Shown: piece after piece, positions 41,563 through 48,881 of the stretch | Position numbering within the stretch: the first letter of the stretch is position 1 | How the letters are laid out: each line of letters starts with the position of its first letter | From: Lysobacterales bacterium | GTDB taxonomy: Bacteria > Pseudomonadota > Gammaproteobacteria > Xanthomonadales > Xanthomonadaceae | Reading direction: 5' to 3' | Length of the DNA: 57,491 nucleotides | NCBI GenBank assembly: GCA_017302035.1 | Contig: JAFLEA010000013.1 | Span: forward strand, 1-57,491 | The notes under the pieces: generated by a model | Databases searched by the model: none | Told to the model about the DNA's origin: nothing | Seen by the model: the letters and a program-made list of their open reading frames with translations, nothing else | Program-made: the position numbers and the translations under genes

Positions 41563-41916
41563 TCAGGACATGCCCTTGGCGAGCAGCAGCAGGCCGAGGG
41601 CGATGAACACCACGGCCATGAGCGCATTGGCACGGGCCTCCAGCCACAGCCGCAGTTTTTCCAGCAGGGGCATCGCACGGTCCGGCGCCAGCAGGAAGGC
41701 AAGCCACGGGGCGGCCACGGTGGTGGAAGCCAGCAAGGTGAAGGCCGATATCTTGGCCAGGTCGTGCAGCCCACCCTCTCCCGTGGCGCCGATCGCCAGG
41801 CCCCCGGCGATCGCCAACAGCAGGACCTTGGGATTGGCGATCGAGAGCGCCAGCCCCGAGGCCCAGCATGCCAGGCCGATGGCCAATGCCGATCGGAGGG
41901 TGCGTTTCATCGGCAT
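41563..41916 (-). pseudogene. GAP/LysE-like transporter, C-terminal fragment
   Basis: 117 aa resembling only the C-terminal half of GAP-family (LysE-like) membrane transporters: GLALSIANPKVLLLAIAGGL followed by AIGATGEGG, with three to four hydrophobic segments ending ALMAVVFIALGLLLLAKGMS. Full members are ~220 aa and start with a further bundle of membrane helices. The ATG (41916) lies 5 bases after the alkylsulfatase stop, and no further transporter sequence continues upstream, so the N-terminal half was lost. It may still be translated with the sulfatase. Confidence 0.55.
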
Positions 41917-41921
41917 GCGGC

Positions 41922-44015
41922 CTAGTCCGCGAACGACATCGCCGGCTGGATGGGCATCTGGAACGGTTTGGTCGTCGCTGGTACCTGGCGGGCGTTGCGC
42001 GTGCCCGGGAACACCTCGAAGTCGGGGGTGAACGGGGTCAGGGTGCCGGCCAGCTGCGCCAGCACGCCGCGCGTGCCGTCGAGGCGGGCCTTGCCCTCGC
42101 GTTCCAGCGATTCGAAGCTGGCGGTGCCCATCATGATCCGGTCCAGATCGGCGCGGTCCAGGGTGATGGTCAGGTCCGGCTGCGGGGCGCTGAAACCCTT
42201 GATGTTGGTGAGCGTGGCATTGCTCATCTCGATCAGGAACTTCTCGCCGTTGTCGGGAGTGACCAGGTTGATGGTGAAGCGCATGCCATCGGCCTTGGCG
42301 CTGTCCACGCTGATGCCGATGAAGTCCAGCCACTGATCGGTGGCCATGGCCCGGATCACGTCCGGCCCGGTCGAGTTGGGCGCCACGCCGGCCTGCATGC
42401 CGGAGCGCAGCTCATAGGCCATGTTGAGGTAGCTGTTGCGCAGGCTGGGCGACTCGCGCTGGTAGCCGAGTTGCTCGAAGGCATCCGCGAGCAGGTTGCG
42501 CGCGGGCTGGTTGGCCGGTTCGGCGAACACCAGCCGGTTGAGCAGTTCGGCCGCGTGCAGGTACTTGCCCTGGCCGATCAGCTCGTGGCCCTTGGCCAGG
42601 ATCCTGGCCGAGCCGCCCATCATTTCCACGTACAGCCGGCCGCTCTCTTGTTGCGGCAGCGGCTCGAGGTTGACCGGGTTGCCGTCCCAGAAACCGATGA
42701 AGCGGTTGATGATGCCGCGGCTGTTGATCGCCTCCGACCCATGGTAGCTGCGTGCGGCCCACTGCCGCTGCAGGCTCGGCGGCGAGTGGTAGACGTTGTG
42801 GACTTCGTTGATGGTCACGCCCTGGTTGGCCAGGCGCAGCACGCCGTTGTTCATGTTGGCGTACAGGTCGCGCTGCGCGCGCAGCACTTCCTGGATGCGG
42901 TCGTTGCCCCAGCGCGGCCAGCTGTGCGAGGCGAACAAGACCTCCATCCCCGCGAAGTGGTACAGCGCGGCGTTGATCTGCTTGGACCAGTTGAGGGCAT
43001 TGCGCACCGGCGCGCCGCGCAGGGTGTAGATGTTGTGGATGGTGCCGGTCACGTTCTCGCCCGCCCAGAACGCCTTCCAGTCGGGGAACCAGGTGTTCAT
43101 CCCCGACGGCGCCTCGGTGTCGGGGGTGTTCTGGAACACCATCTTCACGCCATCGACGGTGAGTTCCTCGAAATCCCCGGTGATGGTCACGTTCGGCGCG
43201 ATCAGGCCGGTGGCGCCCGCCGCCACGTTCTTGCCGATCGACTGGTCCACGTGGCCAAAGGGACTGCGCGCCAGCAGGGTCCCGTACTGCACGCGGCTGC
43301 GCCGGCTCATGGCGGTACCGGCGAAGACGTTCTCGGAGATCGCCTCGTGCAGGAAACCCTCGGGCGCGATCACCTTGACCTTGCCCGAACGCACGTCGGC
43401 CTCGTCGACCACGCCGCGCACGCCGCCGAAGTGGTCCACGTGCGAGTGCGAATAGACCACGGCCACCACCGGCCGGGTGCCGAGCTTCCCGTTGATCAGC
43501 GCCAGGGCGGCGCGCGCCGTCTCCGCGGCCGTCGCCGGGTCGAACACGATCCAACCGGTATCGCCCTGGATGAAAGTCACGTTGGCCAGGTCGAAGCCGC
43601 GTACCTGGTAGATCTTGCCGGGCAGCACCTCGTACAGGCCATAGCCCATGTTGAGGATCGCCTGGCGCTGCAGCGACGGATTGATGCTGTCGAAGTCCTT
43701 GCCTTGCAGCAGGAAGCTGTAGCTCTCCATGTCCCAGGCCACGTTGCCTGCGTCGGCCATGATCTTCTTGAACTTCGGCACGGCGAGCAGGCCGCGCCGG
43801 CTTTCCTCGAAGTCGCGCACGTCTTCGAACGGCAGCGCCTTCTTCACGCCGTTGCGCAGTTCGACGGTGAATTTGGACGGCGGCTTTCCCTCGGGATGGA
43901 AGTGGGCGTCGGCGGCGCCTGCGCCGGAATCGGCCGCGGCCGCGGGGCCACCCGCAAGGCCGGCGACGACGGCCGCGATGAAACACGACAGGACTCTGGA
44001 CGACGGACTGCGCAT
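41922..44015 (-). CDS. SdsA1-like alkylsulfatase, exported
   Basis: Zn-dependent type III alkylsulfatase that removes sulfate from primary alkyl sulfates such as SDS. 697 aa with signal peptide (SRVLSCFIAAVVAGLAGGPA). Metallo-beta-lactamase domain with HxHxDH motif YSHSHVDHFGGVRGV, further zinc ligands around VIAPEGFLHEAISENVFAG and MEVLFASHSWPRWGN. A dimerisation domain (RQWAARSYHGSEAINSRGII, NRLVFAEPANQPARNLLAD) and a C-terminal SCP2-like domain follow. Divergent from a LysR regulator that probably controls it. Confidence 0.93.
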   Translation of the reverse strand: MRSPSSRVLSCFIAAVVAGLAGGPAAAADSGAGAADAHFHPEGKPPSKFTVELRNGVKKALPFEDVRDFEESRRGLLAVPKFKKIMADAGNVAWDMESYSFLLQGKDFDSINPSLQRQAILNMGYGLYEVLPGKIYQVRGFDLANVTFIQGDTGWIVFDPATAAETARAALALINGKLGTRPVVAVVYSHSHVDHFGGVRGVVDEADVRSGKVKVIAPEGFLHEAISENVFAGTAMSRRSRVQYGTLLARSPFGHVDQSIGKNVAAGATGLIAPNVTITGDFEELTVDGVKMVFQNTPDTEAPSGMNTWFPDWKAFWAGENVTGTIHNIYTLRGAPVRNALNWSKQINAALYHFAGMEVLFASHSWPRWGNDRIQEVLRAQRDLYANMNNGVLRLANQGVTINEVHNVYHSPPSLQRQWAARSYHGSEAINSRGIINRFIGFWDGNPVNLEPLPQQESGRLYVEMMGGSARILAKGHELIGQGKYLHAAELLNRLVFAEPANQPARNLLADAFEQLGYQRESPSLRNSYLNMAYELRSGMQAGVAPNSTGPDVIRAMATDQWLDFIGISVDSAKADGMRFTINLVTPDNGEKFLIEMSNATLTNIKGFSAPQPDLTITLDRADLDRIMMGTASFESLEREGKARLDGTRGVLAQLAGTLTPFTPDFEVFPGTRNARQVPATTKPFQMPIQPAMSFAD

Positions 44016-44147
44016 GGCTGCTCCTGGGGAGGGCTCGAAGGCGGGCGAGCGTCGGATGACGCGGGAGGATGCTGGGTCTAGGATTGTGGAACCGGCCCGG
44101 AAAACCCGTCCAATGCGTTCTGGTCATGGGCGCGATACCTAAAGCAC

Positions 44148-45107
44148 ATGTCGATAAAGCTCCGGCAACTCAGCCATCTTCTTGCGCTTGACGAACACGG
44201 CAACTTCAGCCGGGCGGCCGCGTCCCTGCACATCAGCCAGCCGGCGCTGTCGCGCAGCATCCAGGGCCTGGAAGCCCAGATCGGAGCGCCGCTGTTCCTG
44301 CGCGAAGGCCATGGCGTGGTGCCCACGGACCTGGGCAGGGTGCTGATCGAACGCGCCCGCCAGATCACGCGCATGGCCGACGAAATGCACGACCAGTTGC
44401 TCGGCGGCCCCGCGATAGCCCGTCGCGAACTGATGGTCGGCGCCGGCCCCTTCCCCGCGGAGACCATCGTCGGTCGCGCGGTGGCAGGCTTCATCGAAGC
44501 GCATCCGCATTTCAGGCTGCGCATCGAAATCCGCAACTGGGACGAACTGCTGCCCCGGTTGAGGAATCAGGAGCTGGACCTGTTCGTGGCCGAGACCAGC
44601 ACGCTGGAGCAGGAGGCCGACCTGCAGGTCGAACCGCTCTCCAGGCATCCCCTCTACCTGGTCGCGCGCGCCGGCCATCCGCTTGCGGGGCAGTCCGGGA
44701 TCGGACTGGGCGAGATATTGCGCTATCCGCTCGCCGCGATGGCGCGGATCCCACCGCGCCTGCTGGAACCGGCACTGGCGGCGATCCCGCGTTCGCCGAC
44801 GAGCGTGCGCGACGTCAACGTGTTCCCGGCGCTGTCGTGCAGTGACTTCTCGCTGGTCAGGCAGGTCGTCTACGCATCCAACGTGGTCCTCGCCGCCAGC
44901 CTGCCCTGCGTCGCGCAGGCATTGGAGCGCAGGGAAATGGTGGTGCTGGGCGCGGAGCCATGGATGCAGCTCAACTATGGCATCGTCACCCTCAGGAGCA
45001 GGCCGCAGTTGAACATGGCGGTTGCGGAGTTCTGCGGATTCCTGAGGGCAGTCGAGCAGGCGGTTGTGGCGGAGGAGGGGGGGCTGGTCGCACGCTGGGT
45101 GCCGTGA
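44148..45107 (+). CDS. LysR-family transcriptional regulator
   Basis: 319 aa. N-terminal winged HTH (LRQLSHLLALDEHGNFSRAA, ASLHISQPALSRSIQGLEAQ, GAPLFLREGHGVVPT), then a periplasmic-binding-like effector domain. Divergent from the alkylsulfatase with a 132-base shared intergenic region, the usual layout for a LysR activator and its target; no definite T-N11-A box was picked out. The effector is probably a sulfate ester or its alcohol, by context only. Confidence 0.88.
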   Translation: MSIKLRQLSHLLALDEHGNFSRAAASLHISQPALSRSIQGLEAQIGAPLFLREGHGVVPTDLGRVLIERARQITRMADEMHDQLLGGPAIARRELMVGAGPFPAETIVGRAVAGFIEAHPHFRLRIEIRNWDELLPRLRNQELDLFVAETSTLEQEADLQVEPLSRHPLYLVARAGHPLAGQSGIGLGEILRYPLAAMARIPPRLLEPALAAIPRSPTSVRDVNVFPALSCSDFSLVRQVVYASNVVLAASLPCVAQALERREMVVLGAEPWMQLNYGIVTLRSRPQLNMAVAEFCGFLRAVEQAVVAEEGGLVARWVP

Positions 45108-45290
45108 GGCGCCGGCGCCCCGGACCAGGATCGGAGCGCGCGCCCGGGCCGGCGCGAGGTGACGCGGCCTCGGCGGGGGTGCGGGCAGCCGGGATCTCCC
45201 GCGTGCCAGCACCATATCGCGTGAGGCCCGGGCCGGCCGGCGGATTGCCGCTTTCTCGCCGGCCCGCTGGCCTGCCCGCGTCCGAACCGT

Positions 45291-45296
45291 TAGAAT
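45291..45296 (+). promoter_or_regulatory. possible -10 of the host tRNA-Thr promoter
   Basis: TAGAAT within CCGTTAGAATCCCG, 40 bases upstream of the split tRNA. The -35 position holds only a weak TGGCCT. After integration this promoter would transcribe the tRNA 5' half and then, ~110 bases later, the element's own tRNA-Thr. Confidence 0.35.
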
Positions 45297-45330
45297 CCCG
45301 CCCCCGGACGCGCTTGCGCGGCCGGCCATC

Positions 45331-45369
45331 GCCGGAATAGCTCAGTTGGTAGAGCGGCGCATTCGTAAT
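45331..45369 (+). pseudogene. 5' half of host tRNA-Thr(CGU), interrupted at the anticodon loop
   Basis: Acceptor strand GCCGGAA, complete D-arm (GCTCAGTTGGTAGAGC), anticodon 5' stem GCGCA, loop TTCGTAA and first 3' stem base. After position 39 the sequence leaves tRNA (CGCGACGCGG...). The missing half is found 12 kb away at 57364-57409: GCCGGAA pairs with its TTCCGGC, and GCGCA with TGCGT. The cut falls in the anticodon arm. Confidence 0.9.
45361..45369. other. attL core
   Basis: ATTCGTAAT, the 9-bp crossover core within the anticodon arm. On the host side it is preceded by GCGC and on the element side followed by CGCGACG. Joining the element's two flanks gives an attP of GCGATTCGTAATCGC, itself a near-perfect palindrome that mimics an anticodon stem-loop. 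Confidence 0.85.
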
Positions 45370-45454
45370 CGCGACGCGGTTGTCGTGGTGGCGGAGGCAG
45401 AAGGCATGCGGTACAAGGCTTTAGGGCCGCCAGCGGTCCGATGGCAAGGTGGCT

Positions 45455-45466
45455 CGGACACGGTTT
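45455..45466 (+). repeat. 12-bp repeat CGGACACGGTTT, left-end copy (candidate integrase arm site)
   Basis: An identical CGGACACGGTTT occurs at 57224-57235, near the other end. The copies lie 86 and 128 bases from their cores in the same strand orientation, as expected for arm-type binding sites of a tyrosine integrase on the two sides of attP. Only the sequence identity is observed; binding is inferred. Confidence 0.5.
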
Positions 45467-45477
45467 AAACAAGTTTC

Positions 45478-45553
45478 GCCGGAGTAGCTCAGTTGGTAGA
45501 GCACGTCATTCGTAATGATGGGGTCGTAGGTTCGATTCCTATCTCCGGCACCA
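45478..45553 (+). tRNA. tRNA-Thr (anticodon CGU), element-borne
   Basis: Complete 76-nt tRNA with encoded CCA. Acceptor GCCGGAG pairs with CTCCGGC; D-arm GCTC...GAGC; anticodon stem CGTCA / TGATG with loop TTCGTAA (anticodon CGT); T-arm GTAGG-TTCGATT-CCTAT. It differs from the reassembled host tRNA at 10 of 76 positions, mostly as compensating pairs in the stems (A7-T66 became G7-C66), so it is a functional but diverged copy. Its position inside the element, 108 bases from the left core, means it travels with the element and would supply the ACG-reading tRNA that integration breaks. Confidence 0.95.
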
Positions 45554-45563
45554 CTTGACGCCA

Positions 45564-45598
45564 GAAGGGCAGCCAGCAAGGCTGCCCTTCTTGCTTTT
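45564..45598 (+). terminator. intrinsic terminator after element tRNA-Thr
   Basis: Stem GAAGGGCAGCC / GGCTGCCCTTC (11 bp), loop AGCAA, then TTGCTTTT. Begins 11 bases after the tRNA CCA and separates it from the methyltransferase gene. Confidence 0.85.
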
Positions 45599-45688
45599 CG
45601 GAGCAAACAATACGCGGCAGTACGCGACAGTATGGATGGCTGAGCGGAGGCATCCGGCCATCCGCCTAGGCGATCCGAGGTAACCAAG

Positions 45689-47077
45689 TTGATTAGGAAG
45701 AAATATTCTGTTGCGGACTTCTTTGCTGGGTGCGGGGGGCTCTCTCACGGTTTCGAGCTGACCGGGCGGTTCAACGTCCTCCTGGGCTCAGACATCAAGC
45801 CCGAGGCGCTAGAGACGTTCGTCGAGAACCACGACAACGACCAGGGCAAGCCCGAGGCCATCCTTGAGGACATCCAAAAAGTCGCGCCCAAGGGCGTGCT
45901 CAAGATGCTGTCCCGTTTTGGGGTGAAGTCAGAGGGTCAGCTCGATTGCCTCATCGGTGGCCCGCCATGCGAGGGCTTCAGCCAGAACCGATCCATCAAT
46001 GCGGGAGGCAAGGTCACTGAGGGCACGGCCTCGCGTGTCAATCGCTTCATGGACGACCCGCGGAACCAGCTTTTCAAGTGGTACGTGGAGCTGGCCGCCT
46101 ATCTCAAGCCCCGAGTCGTCCTCATCGAGAACGTGCCGGACCTCGTCCGGCACAAGGACGGTGGGACGCTCAAGGAGATTCTCGACGCGCTGGACCGTGC
46201 TGGATACGTTGCCTCGGTAAGGGTGCTGCACGCTGCTGACTACGGGGTGCCCCAGATGAGGCGCCGCACCATCTTCCTCGGCCAGCGCAAGGAGGACTTC
46301 GCGCGTACGGGGATCAAGCTGCAATTCCCCGAGCCGACCCACAAGCCGTTCCCGCTCCACTACGAGGGCCTTGAGGAGGATCGCCTTTGGCTGCCCGGCG
46401 ACTCCGGCTATTGGCCTTCGGTGTGGGAGGCCATCGGAGACCTGCCTGCGCCCATCACCAAGGGCGCCGAGACGGCATTCATCCCGGCTGAGTACCCTTC
46501 AGCCGCCGACTCGGACCTGCGACGCTACTACCGTGGCTCCTCCCCGCAGATCTACAACCACGTTGCCCGACCGTTGGGTAAGAGCGGCTTGGAGAAGGTG
46601 CGAGCAATCGCAAAGGGGCAGGCGGCCTCGGACCTGCCGGACCACCTCCGCCCGAAGGCGTCCTACCACTACAGCTACGCCCGCCTGCGGTGGTCGGAGC
46701 CGGCGCGGACCATCACCAAGTTCTGCTATCACGTCGGGTCCGGCATGTTCGCCCATCCGGTCGAGGACCGTGCGCTCACGATGAGGGAGGCCGCGCGCCT
46801 TCAGACATTCCCGGACTCCTTCCGCTTCGTCTCGGACAACATCCGCGAACTGTCCGCAATGATCGGGTCGGCTGTGCCGCCCCTGCTCGCCAAGAAGATC
46901 GCGTGGTCAGTCTCGCGCTACCTGGACGAGATTCAGTTCGCCGACCTCTCGCCCGACGACAAGAAGCTGGTGCGGCCTCAGGCCACCGACGCCGTTCTCA
47001 AACGGCTACAGGGCGAGGAGTGGGGACACGAGGCGGAGCGGTTCGACCAGTCCGCGCTGTTCGCCGAGGAAGGCTGA
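45689..47077 (+). CDS. C5-cytosine DNA methyltransferase (type II modification enzyme)
   Basis: 462 aa, all motifs in order: I DFFAGCGGLSHGFE, IV GGPPCEGFSQN (catalytic Cys; Glu in place of the common Gln), VI VVLIENVPDLV, VIII QMRRRTIFLG, then a long target-recognition region (~215-330), IX ALTMREAARLQTFPDSFRF and X SAMIGSAVPPLLAKKIA. The start is a TTG at 45689 with GAGGT seven bases upstream. Its stop is 2 bases from that of the endonuclease gene, which faces it. Recognition sequence cannot be told from the sequence, but a NotI-type partner suggests a long GC-rich site. It protects element and host DNA. Confidence 0.92.
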   Translation: MIRKKYSVADFFAGCGGLSHGFELTGRFNVLLGSDIKPEALETFVENHDNDQGKPEAILEDIQKVAPKGVLKMLSRFGVKSEGQLDCLIGGPPCEGFSQNRSINAGGKVTEGTASRVNRFMDDPRNQLFKWYVELAAYLKPRVVLIENVPDLVRHKDGGTLKEILDALDRAGYVASVRVLHAADYGVPQMRRRTIFLGQRKEDFARTGIKLQFPEPTHKPFPLHYEGLEEDRLWLPGDSGYWPSVWEAIGDLPAPITKGAETAFIPAEYPSAADSDLRRYYRGSSPQIYNHVARPLGKSGLEKVRAIAKGQAASDLPDHLRPKASYHYSYARLRWSEPARTITKFCYHVGSGMFAHPVEDRALTMREAARLQTFPDSFRFVSDNIRELSAMIGSAVPPLLAKKIAWSVSRYLDEIQFADLSPDDKKLVRPQATDAVLKRLQGEEWGHEAERFDQSALFAEEG

Positions 47078-47079
47078 GC

Positions 47080-48138
47080 TCACCACTTGAAGTCAATCCA
47101 GTTGACGGGGTCGCCGGGTTTCCGGCGCCTCGACTGGGTTCGCTCCAACGTGGACTTGAGCAAGTCCAGCGACGGGATGTGGCCGATGCCCAGCATCGAC
47201 GTGAAGTCGGGGGCCGCAGCGTCATCCACGCGAGAGTTGCCTACCAACGTCTTGTCGTAGGCAAGATCGTACTGCTTGGTCTGCGGGTTCTCGTCCATCC
47301 GATAGACGACCATGTTCACGTTGCCGTCCTTCTTGTCCACAAAGGGTTCAGGCCGGAACGCTGTCGTCTGCTGGATGTACTCCAGCAGCACGTCCTGAAG
47401 AATCCAGATCGTCTTGCCACCCCAGCTCGCGGCAGCCTCGGACTTGGCGAACAGCTGCGAGGCCATGCGCCCGAACACCTGCCGGTAGTTGGGCGTATAG
47501 GGCGACTTGACCGCGCCGCGGAGCGAGCGCTGGTCACGTAGCGCCAGCACATCGGCCATGTGCTCCGTCAAGCCACCGCCTCGCGTGCTGGAGGTCATGA
47601 TCTCCAGGATGTAGGGGGCACCGATCAGCTTCGGGTGGTCGCCTCCCTCGCTCCAATCGACCTCCATCAGGATGTAGTCGAAGGTGAACTCGAAGAAGCG
47701 TCCTGCGAGCTCGTTCTCCTCGGAATCGTCGCTCGACGCGAACTTGAACTCCCACCAGCAGCGAACGTCGGCTCCAGACTTGATCGGAATCAGAGCCTTG
47801 ACCTCGGGAAGCATTACCGGAGGGCTGGTATGTAGCTCCATCATCCGCTTGGGACAGATGATCCACGGCTTCGACTTTGCCTCGAACCGTCGCTTGGTCG
47901 ATACGGTGCAGATGCCCAGAGGGGTGCGCGCCGCGGTGTAGTGCTTCGCGTAGATGGCGCGGTCATCGTCGGTGATGGCGGGACCGTTGGGGTCGAAGTA
48001 CGCCCGGTCACCCCGGTTCGCGGAGACGTCGCAGACCTTGCCCGTAAACGGGCAATTGCAGGTCAGCCAATTGGCATGGGGCTCAAGGAGGGCTTCTTCG
48101 TCCACCCGCCAGCCGAACAGTTCCGCGATCTTCGCCAC
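47080..48138 (-). CDS. NotI-family type II restriction endonuclease
   Basis: 352 aa. The N-terminus follows the iron-binding module of NotI: IAELFGWRVDEEALL, CNCPFTGKVCD, GICTVSTKRR and WIICPKRMM, giving the four-cysteine cluster positions. The nuclease region FEFTFDYILMEVDWSEG then YILEIMTSSTRGGGLTEHMA matches the NotI core, with Asp and Glu at the metal sites; where NotI has ExQ, this protein has EIM, so the third catalytic position should be checked. Start is the GTG at 48138. Convergent with the methyltransferase, a normal restriction-modification layout. Specificity is unknown; NotI itself cuts GCGGCCGC. Confidence 0.75.
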   Translation of the reverse strand: MAKIAELFGWRVDEEALLEPHANWLTCNCPFTGKVCDVSANRGDRAYFDPNGPAITDDDRAIYAKHYTAARTPLGICTVSTKRRFEAKSKPWIICPKRMMELHTSPPVMLPEVKALIPIKSGADVRCWWEFKFASSDDSEENELAGRFFEFTFDYILMEVDWSEGGDHPKLIGAPYILEIMTSSTRGGGLTEHMADVLALRDQRSLRGAVKSPYTPNYRQVFGRMASQLFAKSEAAASWGGKTIWILQDVLLEYIQQTTAFRPEPFVDKKDGNVNMVVYRMDENPQTKQYDLAYDKTLVGNSRVDDAAAPDFTSMLGIGHIPSLDLLKSTLERTQSRRRKPGDPVNWIDFKW

Positions 48139-48575
48139 CCAGACATCTCCCCCACTTATAGCGCGTCATCGGGATTCTCGCCGATGCCTACGCCTGAGGG
48201 TAGCTAATTCTTACTCGTGACCCAAGTCGAGTCCGGAAGCGATCCAGGCAGCCCGTGGCGCGTCCGGGACCGCGCGGCCTGATACCGAGCAGCCCGGACC
48301 GCGTCGCGCCGCACGGGCTCACCGGGGAGCCCGGACAAAGTGTTGGTGTCGGCGCGAGAGTCGGGCCGGTACTATGTGAACTAATCGGGCTGGCGACCAG
48401 GCCAGCCCGAGGATCGCCGGCAATGGCTATGGCGATCAGAAGTGCTTTCGGTGGCAAGAACAGCCGAGGCCAGCCCAGCGTGACGAACCGGGCAGCCCAT
48501 CTCTGCGACGCACAGCAGGCCCAGTCCCCCGGCGGCATCCCGCCGTCGCGGGAGCCCTGGAGATGGAGCACGCCT
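48139..48575. other. non-coding regulatory region between endonuclease and alpA
   Basis: 437 bases with no convincing gene. It separates the divergent restriction gene and the replication operon, so it should hold promoters for both. A hairpin TCGGGCTGGC-GACCAG-GCCAGCCCGA (48385-48410) follows a TACTAT (-10-like) at 48370-48375. The open frame running into alpA from 48255 has the codon use of non-coding DNA. Confidence 0.4.
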
Positions 48576-48878
48576 GTGACTACCCCCTACGAACCCAAGA
48601 AACTCTCCCCCGAGGAGATGGCGGAGCTGCACGCGCTCCCCGACGAAGCGCTGGCGACCGCCCAGGAGGCGGCCGCATTCCTGCGCCTCAAGTACAACAC
48701 CCTGTCGTGGTACCGCTGCAACGGCGGGGGCCCGAAGTACACCCGCGTCGGGCCGAAGCTGATCCGCTACCGCATGGGCGACCTGCGCGAGTACGCGAAG
48801 GGCCAGCCGATGGGCGAGGGAATGCGGAAGGTCGGCGCAGCGATGCTGGCGGCCCGCACCGCCAAGGCGGAGGGCTGA
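48576..48878 (+). CDS. AlpA/excisionase-like helix-turn-helix regulator
   Basis: 100 aa from the GTG at 48576 (VTTPYEPKKLSPEEMAELHA), with GGAG seven bases upstream. The MerR-type winged helix TAQEAAAFLRLKYNTLSWYR followed by GPKYTRVGPKLIRYRMGDLR is the family signature of AlpA and of satellite/plasmid helix-turn-helix regulators. In P4-like satellites AlpA activates int, and excisionases of the same fold direct excision; either role is possible. Three bases before the primase-helicase gene, so cotranscribed. Confidence 0.78.
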   Translation: MTTPYEPKKLSPEEMAELHALPDEALATAQEAAAFLRLKYNTLSWYRCNGGGPKYTRVGPKLIRYRMGDLREYAKGQPMGEGMRKVGAAMLAARTAKAEG

Positions 48879-48881
48879 CCG

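Noticed and set aside
45331-45369. functional tRNA at the left border
   Set aside because: It stops in the anticodon arm. The sequence after it does not fold back to a T-arm or acceptor; the matching half is at 57364-57409.
45689-48138. avoidance of GCGGCCGC (NotI site) as support for recognition of that sequence
   Set aside because: GCGGCCGC occurs at 484-491 and 43936-43943 in host DNA, so there is no visible avoidance; methylation would explain their survival, but the sites do not identify the specificity.
48255-48575. long N-terminal extension of the AlpA-like protein
   Set aside because: Pro/Gly/Arg-rich translation of non-coding type; a GTG at 48576 with GGAG fits the family start and length.
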